Below, in pieces: positions 11,733-21,934 of a stretch of 64,000 nt of DNA. The translations under genes were made by a program, and so were the position numbers. The stretch lies in contig JAJFPB010000001.1 of the NCBI GenBank assembly GCA_020881915.1, positions 1,674,001 to 1,738,000 of the forward strand, in the 5' to 3' direction. The stretch's first letter is position 1. Each line of letters opens with the position of its first letter. Origin of the DNA: Paramyrothecium sp. XJ0827 (taxonomy: Eukaryota; Ascomycota; Sordariomycetes; Hypocreales; Stachybotryaceae). The notes beneath the pieces were generated by a model. The model was not told the origin of the DNA, did not search any database, and saw only the letters and a program-made list of their open reading frames with translations.

Positions 11733-13428
11733 TCAAGCAAGGACCAAGTCATTGCTTCTCTCCTTTTCTTTCTTGTTCTTGAAGATGGCTTTGAGCATGT
11801 TACTGCTCTGTCTCTGGGGTCGCGGGCGAATCACCATATCCAGCTCATCATCGCCCCGGCGGCTGCGACCGTCCTCGATAGTCTTGGTTTCTCGCTTGCG
11901 TGAAGAGGAAGACTTCCGGCTGCGCTCGCTGCCAGCTTCGCTTGCTGGCCCGCGCCTGCTGCTGCTGCCCTTGTTCTCGGTGGGTGCTTTGTCGTCGCGT
12001 TTGCTCTTGCTGCTCTTGTGCGTCTTGGTCGTCTTGGAAGTCTTGGTCGTCTTGACGCTTCGCCGTGACTTTAGGTCGAAGTCGTCCTTGCCGTAGAGCG
12101 CGCGCCCGGCTTCGGGGGTAATGAGCTCGTAATCGGCGCTTTCGTCGTCCGCACCACATGGCTGGATGCCACGTCTCCACGTCTCGATGGTGCTGAGCTC
12201 TTCTTCCAGGACCACGGCCTCATCGAATCCCGCACTGACCTCGGTTTGCGTGCGCAGTGGTGCAGGGCGATCCATCGGCACGCCCTCCAGAGCAAGGGCT
12301 TCGCGGGCGGCCTTGGCCTCGTTTACCTTCTTGACAATCTTCCACCCGCCAAACATGACTGCAGTCACACCAACGGCAATGGTTGTGCCGACAAGGAAGT
12401 GAGGGGACGCGAGCAGTCCAAAGACGGCAGGCGATCCTCCCTTGAGGAGGCCGAGGACAGCTGGAGAAACTTTGGACACGGCCGTCGAGAGCTCAGCCAA
12501 CGTGAGAGCTACGGCGGCTGCAGAGTCGGGCTTCTCCTGAAGGTTCTTGATGATTGCGCCGGCCGAATGCTGGACGCAATTGGCCTCATCAAGTAGGCCT
12601 TCGACTCGGCGCACAAGAGCGCGCGCCTTGTCCGCCTTGGACCGTTCCTGATACACTGGGTCCAAGTCCCACCGGGAGGCTAGATCCGGTGGAATGTTAC
12701 CGTATGCCAGATCCATGTCGATTTCCTTAGGTGGGCGGCCAGGTTCGGCGCTGTATTGCGATTCAGGGTATTGCCGAGGCACTTCGAAGCTATGCCGCCG
12801 GTCGGGAGGGCCCATGGCCCGAATATCCTCATGGTTGAGGTCCATCTTGGAGAGAGCCATGTCCCGTGGCAGAGTCTCGGCATAAGGGCTACGATAAGCC
12901 GCAGGGGGAGGAGGCGGGGCTCTACTGGGCGTGACACTGGAAACCTCGCTCAGAGTTTTGAGATTAGACTCGGTAAGTGCCGGGCGAGGCCTCTGCGCGT
13001 GGTCGCGATGCCGTCTTGAATGCGATGCTCTGGAGTTGTGACTCCTCCTGGAGCTGGCTTCACTGTAACCGTCATCGTAAGAGTAGTAATTGGGGTTACG
13101 ATCGTCCTGGTAGTAGTCGTCGTAGTTCAGGCGCCGAGGGTAGCTCTGGCTTGGATCGAAAGTCTGCGCGCGTTGGAGGGGTCGCGGTTCTGGCTTAATT
13201 TGAGCTTTCTTCTCCTCGTATGAAGCCTTTGCCTCTTTGAACAGAGACACCAGTTGCTTTCCCTATGGCTTTTGTTAGCAAGAGCTGTACAGGGCAGTGA
13301 TTCAGTGCTGCGGTGTCCGCGCGGCCAATCGTTGGGATTGGCGGTGAATGGTGGGGGTAGACTCAACGCACTGTACTGATGATCTTCCCCGAGTTGTTGA
13401 TGATTGTGATTGTTTGTTCGAGAGGCAT
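11733..13428 (-). CDS. conserved fungal one-span membrane protein, function unknown
   Basis: Product of about 528 aa. Exon 1 is 13372-13428 (19 codons, MPLEQTITIINNSGKIIST), the intron 13263-13371 (GTGCGT donor, GCTAAC branch, CATAG acceptor), exon 2 11733-13262. The short first exon is needed for a real ATG, because the long frame alone begins on a GTG. Residues 30-200 are disordered, with Tyr/Asp-rich, Arg/Ser-rich and poly-Pro stretches. A helical region around residues 220-300 includes one hydrophobic span (PHFLVGTTIAVGVTAVMFGG). The C-terminal third is disordered and rich in Ser, Lys and Arg with KTTKTSKTTKT-like repeats, and ends in a basic patch. The N-terminal motif and the span appear to be conserved in Pezizomycotina. 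No enzymatic motif is seen and no function is proposed. Confidence 0.85.
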
Positions 13429-16014
13429 ATTGGGCGGTGTGTTGAGGGCAAAGCGCCCGTAGCAGGCGTTGTGCTTCCCTCTGGGAGGTGGTTTGGAAGA
13501 TAAGTTCGAAGAGTCGCTTCTTTATCGGTGAGCGACTGCAGCAATCGTCGGCGTGGCACAGATAAACCGCGGAAGAGGAGGCTGGACGCCGAGGCCGTTG
13601 TGGACGCTGGGACCAAGCCGGACAGCCACTCAGATCAGACTCTCCCCACCAAGTTCCTCCACTAAATATGGCACCTCTCGTCTGTCGGTGAAGATCTCCC
13701 GGCTCGTTTGGGCTGCCAGTCCCTTGAAATGCCCAGAGGCCAGCGCTAACAGGCAAAACTAACAAGGGAATTCCCCTGTTGCTGTACTCCACAAGGTCGT
13801 GGCTAACAGCTCGCTTAAGCCCAGGTCCAGACTTTCAGGATCCTAGTGCTGCTGAACCCCTTCGTGGTCTAGATTAGTTTTTGGCGGTCACGGGTGAGCG
13901 GGTAAAGTCGACAGCGGACCGGAGAAGGGCTGTGGAGATGGAGGAAAAGAAAAGGAGAGAGAGGGTCGGGAAGGATGAGGTTGGATATGCAATGCAAACC
14001 GCTGGTTCCTGTGGCTTCTTATGGCTCCTAAAGCCGCAGCCCAAACTGGGTAGCAAATGGGTTGAATGCGTCCATCCCATCTAACCTGTTTGCAGGCCAT
14101 GGCCCTAAAACTCCCTCGTCGAAACGAGCCCATCACAGGCGCTGTCGCTCTGTGCACCATCCGATTGGCTCCCTCTGTCGGGCGCCTCTGCAGGATGAGC
14201 TGGAGCAGCCCCTGGGATTGGGGATTGGCGTGCCAGATCGACTGCCGTGACACGCTATCGCCAGATGGGGCTGCCGACTTGGCCGCTTCCACTGGTCATC
14301 ACTCATCACATCCCCAGCTTGCCGCCCTGGCGTCGGGTTTCCAAAGGTCGGCGGAGGGTGGTGGTGGTGGTGGTGTGCTCCAGATGGCCTCCGATCGCAT
14401 TGCAGCGCATCTCATGCAACTGGATGGCTGGCTGGCTTGGTGTGCGCACACGGAGCTCGCCTTGGTCGAGCTGCCCCGTCCTGAGCCTCCGAAATGCACA
14501 ATCAGGCCCTGCAGAGCTTAAATTGGCCGGCGCGGCCACCGACCATCAGCTGCGCCGGCATCCAATGCTTCAGTGAGGCTATTTCCTTCTTTCAGCCATC
14601 GACTTCAGAGTGGCGGATCCTACGACACGCGGCCCTACAACCCTTCCGCCACCCCTCTTCAGTCTACCCTGTACTGCTCCGAGGAGTCACGCTCATGGTC
14701 TTTGGCCGCCCCAGGAAATGGTTGCACATCGTTGAGGTCATCTCAGATATCACAAACCGTCTCGTTGGGCGTCCATGTCTGCCTGTTCTTACTTCTCGTT
14801 CCTGTCCAGCCACTGAAAATGTCTCACCCATGCCAAGTCCACGTTTCTCACCTTGCAAAAGCACTGCTACCCAACCAACCTCCCCGTAGCCCGACCTATT
14901 AGGCGCTTCCTCGTTTAGCACCCAAAAACAGCAGATGCAAGATGACATAGACAGGACGAATTGGCGGCTCCAAGATCTCTGGTAAGCTCAACTTAGCTTT
15001 TCTTGCTCTATTCCCTGTCCTGGACAACAACAAGCCTTGAAGTCGCCTGGACTGCATTAAATGCGTCACAAACCTCGGTCAAGCTATGTCTGCGCATCGG
15101 GCACGCATCCGATTCGTCCAATAAGCAGAAAGGAGAACAAGAAGTCTTCTGCGCAATCCTCACACTCATCCATGAAGATCCTCCAGGCTGAACCTCTCAG
15201 CTATCCCTTGTGCCCTGAGAACAATATTTCCCGCCTTGACGTAGCCGCCACGAAACTCCTTGGAAAAGACCTTATCTGTTTTGCAGCGCGGATTGAACCA
15301 CTGGTTGTTCACTGTGACTGTGACTCAAGCCCCATAGAACCATTGATAAATATCGTGGTATTTTGTCTCCAGGTTCACTAATCCGCATTGTCTGAAGTTG
15401 AGGAGTCATAGATGCATCATTTTCCATTACAAATCGCCATCCTTCTCGAGTGTGGTACCAAGAACAAACTCAACAAAGCTTGATAGTCGTCATGGGCGAT
15501 TTCTGACATATGACTACGACAACCCTGATATGTAAAGCTGGTGATATCTTCTAGTTGAGCGTCGAAGGTATTGCTTGCGAGACTAGTCTCACAAATCCAA
15601 AAGTGCTGCGATCAATGGTTCTATCACTTTAAGCCTGAGCGAAATTAAGCCTGAGCGAAGCGCTCCTATCAGTATTGAGATCACTTGCTTTCTTCTTCAC
15701 AAAGATACGACACGGCGATGTTTGAGTAGTAAGGGTCTGCCAATAGATACTTGCTCGCCTTATCGCATTATTAGCCATGTCCCTGACTTCCACCCAGAAT
15801 CAGAACCTCCTCGTTCTCCTCTAGACGAATGCTGCTGAAAGCCTGAGAGATTATTCTACACATTCTGCAAGCTGGGCCCAACTGCAAAATCTGGGTGGCA
15901 TAGAGGATGCAATGAAGCCACAACCACTGACGAGTAATGCTCTGATCCCAGAAGAATTGAGGTCATACCTGAACCCATACCACCAATTCATACCAAAAAC
16001 CCCTTCACTTTCTC
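13429..16014. other. 2.6-kb intergenic region
   Basis: It contains the promoter of the membrane-protein gene. Frames on both strands in 13.5-15.4 kb lack family motifs. It holds a GGT microsatellite at about 14356-14375 and a short direct repeat (TTAAGCCTGAGCGAAA type, two copies at about 15629-15660). Nothing else was recognised. Confidence 0.4.
14356..14375. repeat. GGT trinucleotide microsatellite
   Basis: A short perfect run of about six GGT units in otherwise non-coding DNA. Confidence 0.85.
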
Positions 16015-16894
16015 TTACATCGCCGCCTTCTTGAGGTTGTTGGCAAAGTTCTTGTTGATAAATGGCACGTCGGCACTGCCAAAATCTCTCTTCTCCAGGG
16101 CATTCCGGGCGGCAGGGGTGAGCTTCTCCCAGGTCACCAGCGGCTGTTGGCCACCCTTCTTAGAGGTTGAATAGAGGCGGTGGTTCAAAGGCCACTGCGA
16201 ATTGTACCCAATGTGTGGTCCATGCTTAGTCCATGAGGCGTCTTTGACCTTTTTCTTGTCATAATCGCCGTGGCCAGAGTAAGCAAGCCCAAATAGTTTT
16301 GCACTCAATGTTGCTTCCTTCCTGTCCAACCAAACCACGATAGACTCCCAGTCGCGTCGGTGACCAAGACCTGGCGATGGGGAATCCTTGGGCCAATACC
16401 AGGCATACATGACACCACGGCGCGAGCCATAAGTACCTTGTCTAGCATAGACCTGTCCCTTATTACTGCCACATCCGCCATTGGATGCGCCAGTTGGCTT
16501 GAGATCGTTGCTGGATTATTGATGTGATCAGTCGTACAATATACATCGCAGATATTTGCCATGCCAGTCGAACAAAAGATCGGCGGGTTTAATAACAAGA
16601 AAACACATACCTGGTATCTCCTGCCTTGTTCACGGCTGGGAAAGGAACGCACCCGTGGTAGACTTCGAGGAAGGGCTGATACTTCTTATACAGATCACCA
16701 ATAGCACCGCCTTGTACCGAAGTTGGAAAACCAACAACTTTGTCGTAGGGGAGGATAGCCCTTCGCTCGATGGCTCGGATTTCAACCAGCTCTCGAGGCT
16801 CAACGATGTCTTGAGGCTCAGCGACTGGGGCTGCAATAACGTTGGATACAGCGCCCAGCCAAATGGCAAGACGGAAAACTGAGATGGGGCCCAT
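16015..16894 (-). CDS. secreted NLP (NPP1, necrosis- and ethylene-inducing-like protein)
   Basis: Product of about 259 aa in two exons: 16611-16894 and 16015-16510, with a 100-nt intron (GTATGT donor, CCAG acceptor) joined in phase. The N-terminus is a signal peptide (hydrophobic VFRLAIWLGAVSNVIAA). The NPP1 domain fills the rest. Two cysteines, one on each side of the splice junction, match the single disulfide of type 1 NLPs. The central heptapeptide reads GHRRDWE at residues 144-150 rather than the usual GHRHDWE; the His, Asp and Glu regarded as metal ligands are present. NLPs act outside the cell on plant membrane glycosphingolipids, or are non-cytotoxic homologues; which applies here cannot be told from sequence. 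A TATA-like element lies about 80 bp upstream. No frame break is seen. Confidence 0.9.
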
Positions 16895-16970
16895 ACTGCC
16901 TATTTGCATTGATAGACCTCTATAAAGTGAGATGGTGGTTTCCATACTCTTGGTAGGCGGCACGCAGCTT

Positions 16971-16978
16971 CTTATATA
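16971..16978 (-). promoter_or_regulatory. TATA-like element of the NLP gene
   Basis: TATATAAG on the minus strand, about 80 bp upstream of the ATG at 16894. This spacing is common in inducible fungal genes, and it supports that start codon. Confidence 0.45.
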
Positions 16979-19900
16979 TGACACCCTTTCGATCCTCTGC
17001 AATTTAGGCCCAAGTTATTTCGAGGCAGATTTCCCAATCATTGCTCGATCTTCGTAGCCACCGTTTTCACCTGTCCCCCATGGGGCCACCGGTGCATCCT
17101 TCCCTGAAGCTACTCGATACTGCTACTACAGTGGAGAGCATGTCAGGGCGATATGTTGGAAGAAATAACGACCTCTGTATAAGTCTAGCCGCAAGAGACG
17201 ATTGCAGCCCATGCGCCCAATTCTAGATCGTTCTATTCTTGTGAAATGTTGCAACAGAATATAGCTGTGGCCCCCGGAATGCCGGGAACCAGCTTCACCG
17301 GCTATTACAGCCTTGCTTCAGTCAGGGGCTGCGATAGCCTACTTATAGCCTACATTGTCGTTCAGGCCACAACCCAGAGCGATATGTAAACGCCGCGTTA
17401 CACTACCTAGGCCCGATACAGATGATTGGGATTCAACAATGTCTTGGCATGGATGCAGCGGCACGAAAGAAGAGGTGAAATTGCGGACTGACAATGGTAC
17501 TGTGGTGATGCTTGTTAGAGGTTGATTTCTAGATCGGGAACCCTAATCTCACTCATCATCCGGTGGGATTTCGCATGTTATGTCAGGAACCATCGTGGGC
17601 CGTTCTTGATGTTGCCCACCCCTACTCTTTGTAGACGGCACCAATCCTGGGCCTCAATTGACCCACATCCGCCGCAAAGCTAACAATCCTTCTCGCCTGA
17701 AGAGGCTATGGCGATTACCGGAGGGAAGCAGACTATGACCAGCCAAAATCACGTCCAAGGTGCAGTAAAAAGCTGCTTGGCTGTAAAATTCTGGAAGAAC
17801 TGCAAGGCTGATTCGCGCGCCAGAAAAGTTCACCAAGTGATGTGAACCGCCGCAACCGCCGTACCGTAAAGGTGAGAGAAATCTGTGATCGCAATGCGAG
17901 AAACAGGCCCCGACTCTTTCGATTTCTAGTCGCAGGGTCGGATTAAACGCTCGGACGGGTACTGCTGAAAGGCTATCGTGAAAGAATGATGCGTTAGGTT
18001 CGTTACTCAAAAGGTTAGACTCGGTTGACAACGTCTGTTCCCCAACGACTGATGCGGGATAGCGTACCTGAACAGCAATGTCCTTATTTTAAAATAGAAT
18101 TTCTTTCCAAAGTGGGCCACTACTGTGGGCGCGATGGCCATGTATGTGCGGGAAGTATAAAAGACTAAGTCTCTCATAACAGCCTGTCATTCATGATATC
18201 AGCTCCTCTCGTTTGTCCTGCCATTTTGGCAGCAATGGAACTATCCTATGGATCATCGATTTGATATTGAACCTGTAATCAAAAATTGATATTGAACCTG
18301 TAATCAAAAATAAGAAGGGACATTTGGTAGAAGAGGACATGAAGCTACACGAGTGCTACTGAGAATGACTCGTCACTGTCTATGAGCAGTGCCGCTTTTC
18401 CTCAAACCTCTCGTCGTCACCGTTTACGGCACATTTGCATGTGAAAAAGAGATTGTTCATGGATGCATCTAGAGAGGGACGAGCTAAGCAAGTTGGAAAG
18501 AAAGTAATGATTATAATAGTAGAAGAGGAGAAGGGGTTTAAAGCTGCACCTCCATGCACGATGACTATACTGTGGGCACACGATACCTCTTCGATGGTGG
18601 TCGCGATGCCCTGAGTAGCGTCTTTAGTTCCCGAAAGCACATCAACGAGTCGGAAAACGTCAATTTCTGGCCTACCTGTTCCGTGACTAAGCATCTGTAT
18701 CTCCCGTTAGCTGCCTGGAGGTTGAAGTAGGCGAATGAGCGTGAGAAGCATTGTTGTAGCGTTGTACAGCGGGCATTGTATTGCCGTTATTATTCCCTGA
18801 GTGTCTGAGCTTCCTTTTTCTTGTTTGCATCATCAACAGAAACATTTGCATTCTTGATTTTGATAGAAATCAGTTGATTATGTAAATTGAATAGTCGTAA
18901 CAAAATGTGAGAAGGCAAACGACAAAATTCAACAATATGACCCGGACCATCTGGGCCGTGGAGAACGAAGTATGGCCAACCTTCAACCGCGTGACATGTC
19001 TCTCGTCACGGGAAGAGTCTTGATACCCTACCGGGTAAAAAACCGCTTCGGAGTTTTCATCCGAGCTAATGCGGTTAGCATACAACTCAGGTGAAGACAT
19101 ACCCTCTACCACCGTACCTCTCACGTTTTTCCAAGGGCGTTTGTGCCGCCCTCACTTGCTGCATCGCCTCCCTGTCGTAGTGTGCGGTAACTCTTTTTGG
19201 GTTGCGTGAGGGTCAATCGTGGCATGCTGTCAACGACCCCTAAGCAGGCAATAGTAAATAAATAACTCTTACAGGCACCCTGAGTCTCCACACAAGTAGT
19301 AAACCAAGTGTTTTGAATGTTCCAGAATTTCAATGGTGGTTATGTCGCGGGTTTGCGAGGATACGATGATGATGAAGCCACTACTTTATCGACTGTTATC
19401 TCGTTATGCCAGTTGCAACACTTACAGACACGGTTCACACGGGTCGACATATTCCGGATTGCTGTAATATTTACTGAGTACCTTTTGTGTCTAACTTTGC
19501 TTCTTTCCCAGCTGTTTGGGCCCTCCCCCCTCTTCTCTTTGTTTAAGAATTTTGGTGTTAAAGTGAATCATCCATCAGTCTACGTCATCGGTCAGATTGG
19601 TCATCAATAGCAACGTGTGTGATTGACACAGAAGCAGTGATGCAAGAGTAGCTCGCTAAACTCGAAATATTCCATATTATATCCATCATTGACTGAATAA
19701 TATTCATCTCGCTGACAAATCGTCGACGCCGTGTATATGTATCTGACGCGGAAAGCCGCCTGGTGACATGATTCCAACTAAGCAGATGCAGTCCTACTTA
19801 GTATTCATCATGGGTCTACTTTGTAGAGAAGACAGCTTGAATAAGAACCAAGACAAAAACGGTCACTAAAGTAATTCAAGCACGAAGCTAAAATGTCGAC

Positions 19901-21934
19901 ATTCTGAAATCAAGCATCGGTTACTTAGTAAGCTAGCGTAAGATGCGATCATCGTCCCTTGAATCAGAAAAACTCAGTAGTATTCGCTAGACTGTACGTT
20001 GAATGTACGAGACGTGGACCGTCTGTTAATGTCCTAGCCTGGCTGTACTAGAGCATCTTCAGAGTGCTACGTTGCAATTTCACTACATGCAGGCTACTAA
20101 AGCAGCAGATTGTACTTCTCTTTGCATTAACCTGGTCGAAAAATGATTTGATGTAATCAACCTCCCGGGCTTATAGTATCAGAGAACCTAAGACCTTTGA
20201 TTCGTAATATTTTTCCTTGCTCGGCCAGATAGTTCGCAGCAGTGAGAACAGGAACTATCTGAATACCCGGCATTACTGACATTTAGATAATGCTTTATTC
20301 AAGAGCTGGGTGTAAAGGTATCGAAATCTTATTTGCTGACATTCTGAGGTTTTGCCATGCATGGGAATTTCTAATCCAAAAGTTTTCATAAAAAAGGGGG
20401 GGAAATGGTTCGGGATTGAATGAGCATTCCGCAAACCCAGACTCAACTTAGGCACTCGGAATCTCTCCTTGGAATTCTATACGTCAGATACCTTGCTAAC
20501 TAATACTCCCGGACAGGGTCTTGATTAATGCCTCTCATGTAAATGCCGTAAGTTTTTTATTTTCTACTTTCATGAAAGGCATGCCTACTGCTAAACCAGA
20601 AAATGGTCTGATTCGGGTTTCCTGTAAGATATCAGGTCTTGACACAAAGCACTACACCTTTTATTGGACACCCACGCACCCATCGCACGCTCTTTTTCAA
20701 TCTGGGCATAAGTCTAAGATCCTGCATTCCCAAGATAGTTCTTCTATAGGTACTCGAGAAGCATCGTAATATGGATAATGGTATTGAAGTCAGTACATTC
20801 GACATACCTGAAGCCGGCTTCTAGACTTTGACTAGCCCTCAAATCCGGCGACCCCATGGATTCATCATCACAATCCGTTGCTACTCTCCGAAATTGTTTC
20901 CTGCCGATTTAATAGCTGCTACAGATTAAGAAGTTAATCGACGAGTGACCAGTGTGAAGTACCTGGTCTGTAAGTATCACAAGGCATGAACATAGGGAAC
21001 AAACAGTGTCAGAGGCCTAGATGGGTGAGGCCCTGTAGCAGAATAATGAGTATCTTCGAGTTAGTAAAAGCCGCTAAGGATGAAACTTTGTCCAGGAGTT
21101 CTCTATTGCCTCTGACAACCAGCTTCAGGCACAACGGCATCACTGGATTCAAGCTGCGACCACTTTCCCGCCACCCGGATTCCTCCCAAAATCGCTTTGC
21201 CATGGAATTGCTTGATTGATGCGATGAGAATTCAATACGTACAACTTCAAAAAAAAAAAACCTCGATAGCAGCAACGGGTAAATTTTGATTGTCTTTGGC
21301 GGAGAACTTATTCATTGTTTTTAATACAGTAATCTTGTCAGTAACCATCAAGCCTGTCGAACTGCTTGCACTCTACGATTTAGCTCCTACACATCACGGA
21401 GGCCATTTCTGGCGTCCTGTTGCAGAAGGCGCTAATGGTGACAGCTACCTCCGAGCTGTCAGGCCGCTGGATAAGACGCCAAGCAATGCCTCGAATCCAC
21501 GGACCTGTCTACTGCCCTGAACGAACTGCAGAAGGTCTGTTCAAGGATTCAATATTCTGTTGTCTCCAATTGAAATTGTCTTCTCTTGTAGAATGTTAAG
21601 CGCTTCTTAGAGGGCTAAGGTCATCATGTCTAGCCATCATTACCCTGCATCAGTCGTACTACGCCATTCAAGCGTTGCATGCCCCAGGAGAAAACCTGTG
21701 GGCATGTCAGCTCCAAGTTGGCTCGCACGCCATGTGGAAGAAATATTGGTCAGATGTGACATTTGACTTGATTGGCTCCCACCATGTCCAGCTCTTGAGC
21801 TAGTGCTCCAGAAAAGTGTCTTTAAGACCGGATTGCAAGATAGTCCTGTGCAACCCAGCCGGGCTGGCATGTGAAATGGGCACGCGAAGGGGACAAAGAA
21901 GCAAGCACAGGTTAGATTATGCTTCTCGGCCCTC
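16979..21934. other. 5-kb gene-poor region
   Basis: It lies between the NLP gene and the hAT element and is more AT-rich than the genic parts. No conserved gene was recognised. Weak candidates are a minus-strand frame at 17654-18031 without an ATG, and a minus-strand pair at 18870-19333 that could be joined by a 59-nt GTGAGA...TTAG intron with a TGCTAAC branch; neither resembles a known family. It also holds a 25-bp tandem duplication (see separate entry) and an A run near 21248. Confidence 0.4.
18261..18310. repeat. 25-bp tandem duplication
   Basis: Two adjacent identical 25-bp units beginning TTGATATTGAACC and ending AATCAAAAA. This looks like a simple slippage or repair duplication in non-coding DNA. 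Confidence 0.85.

Noticed and set aside
13127..13792. 221-codon minus-strand frame at the 5' end of the membrane-protein gene
   Set aside because: It overlaps the real first exon and intron in another frame and has no family features.
18870..19333. Two minus-strand frames joinable by a 59-nt intron with a TGCTAAC branch
   Set aside because: The splice signals are good, but the product has no motif, a weak start and no family resemblance; chance cannot be excluded.
17000..21900. Heavily RIP-mutated transposon in the gene-poor region
   Set aside because: The stretch is AT-richer, but no residual transposon protein or terminal repeats could be traced, so no element is called.
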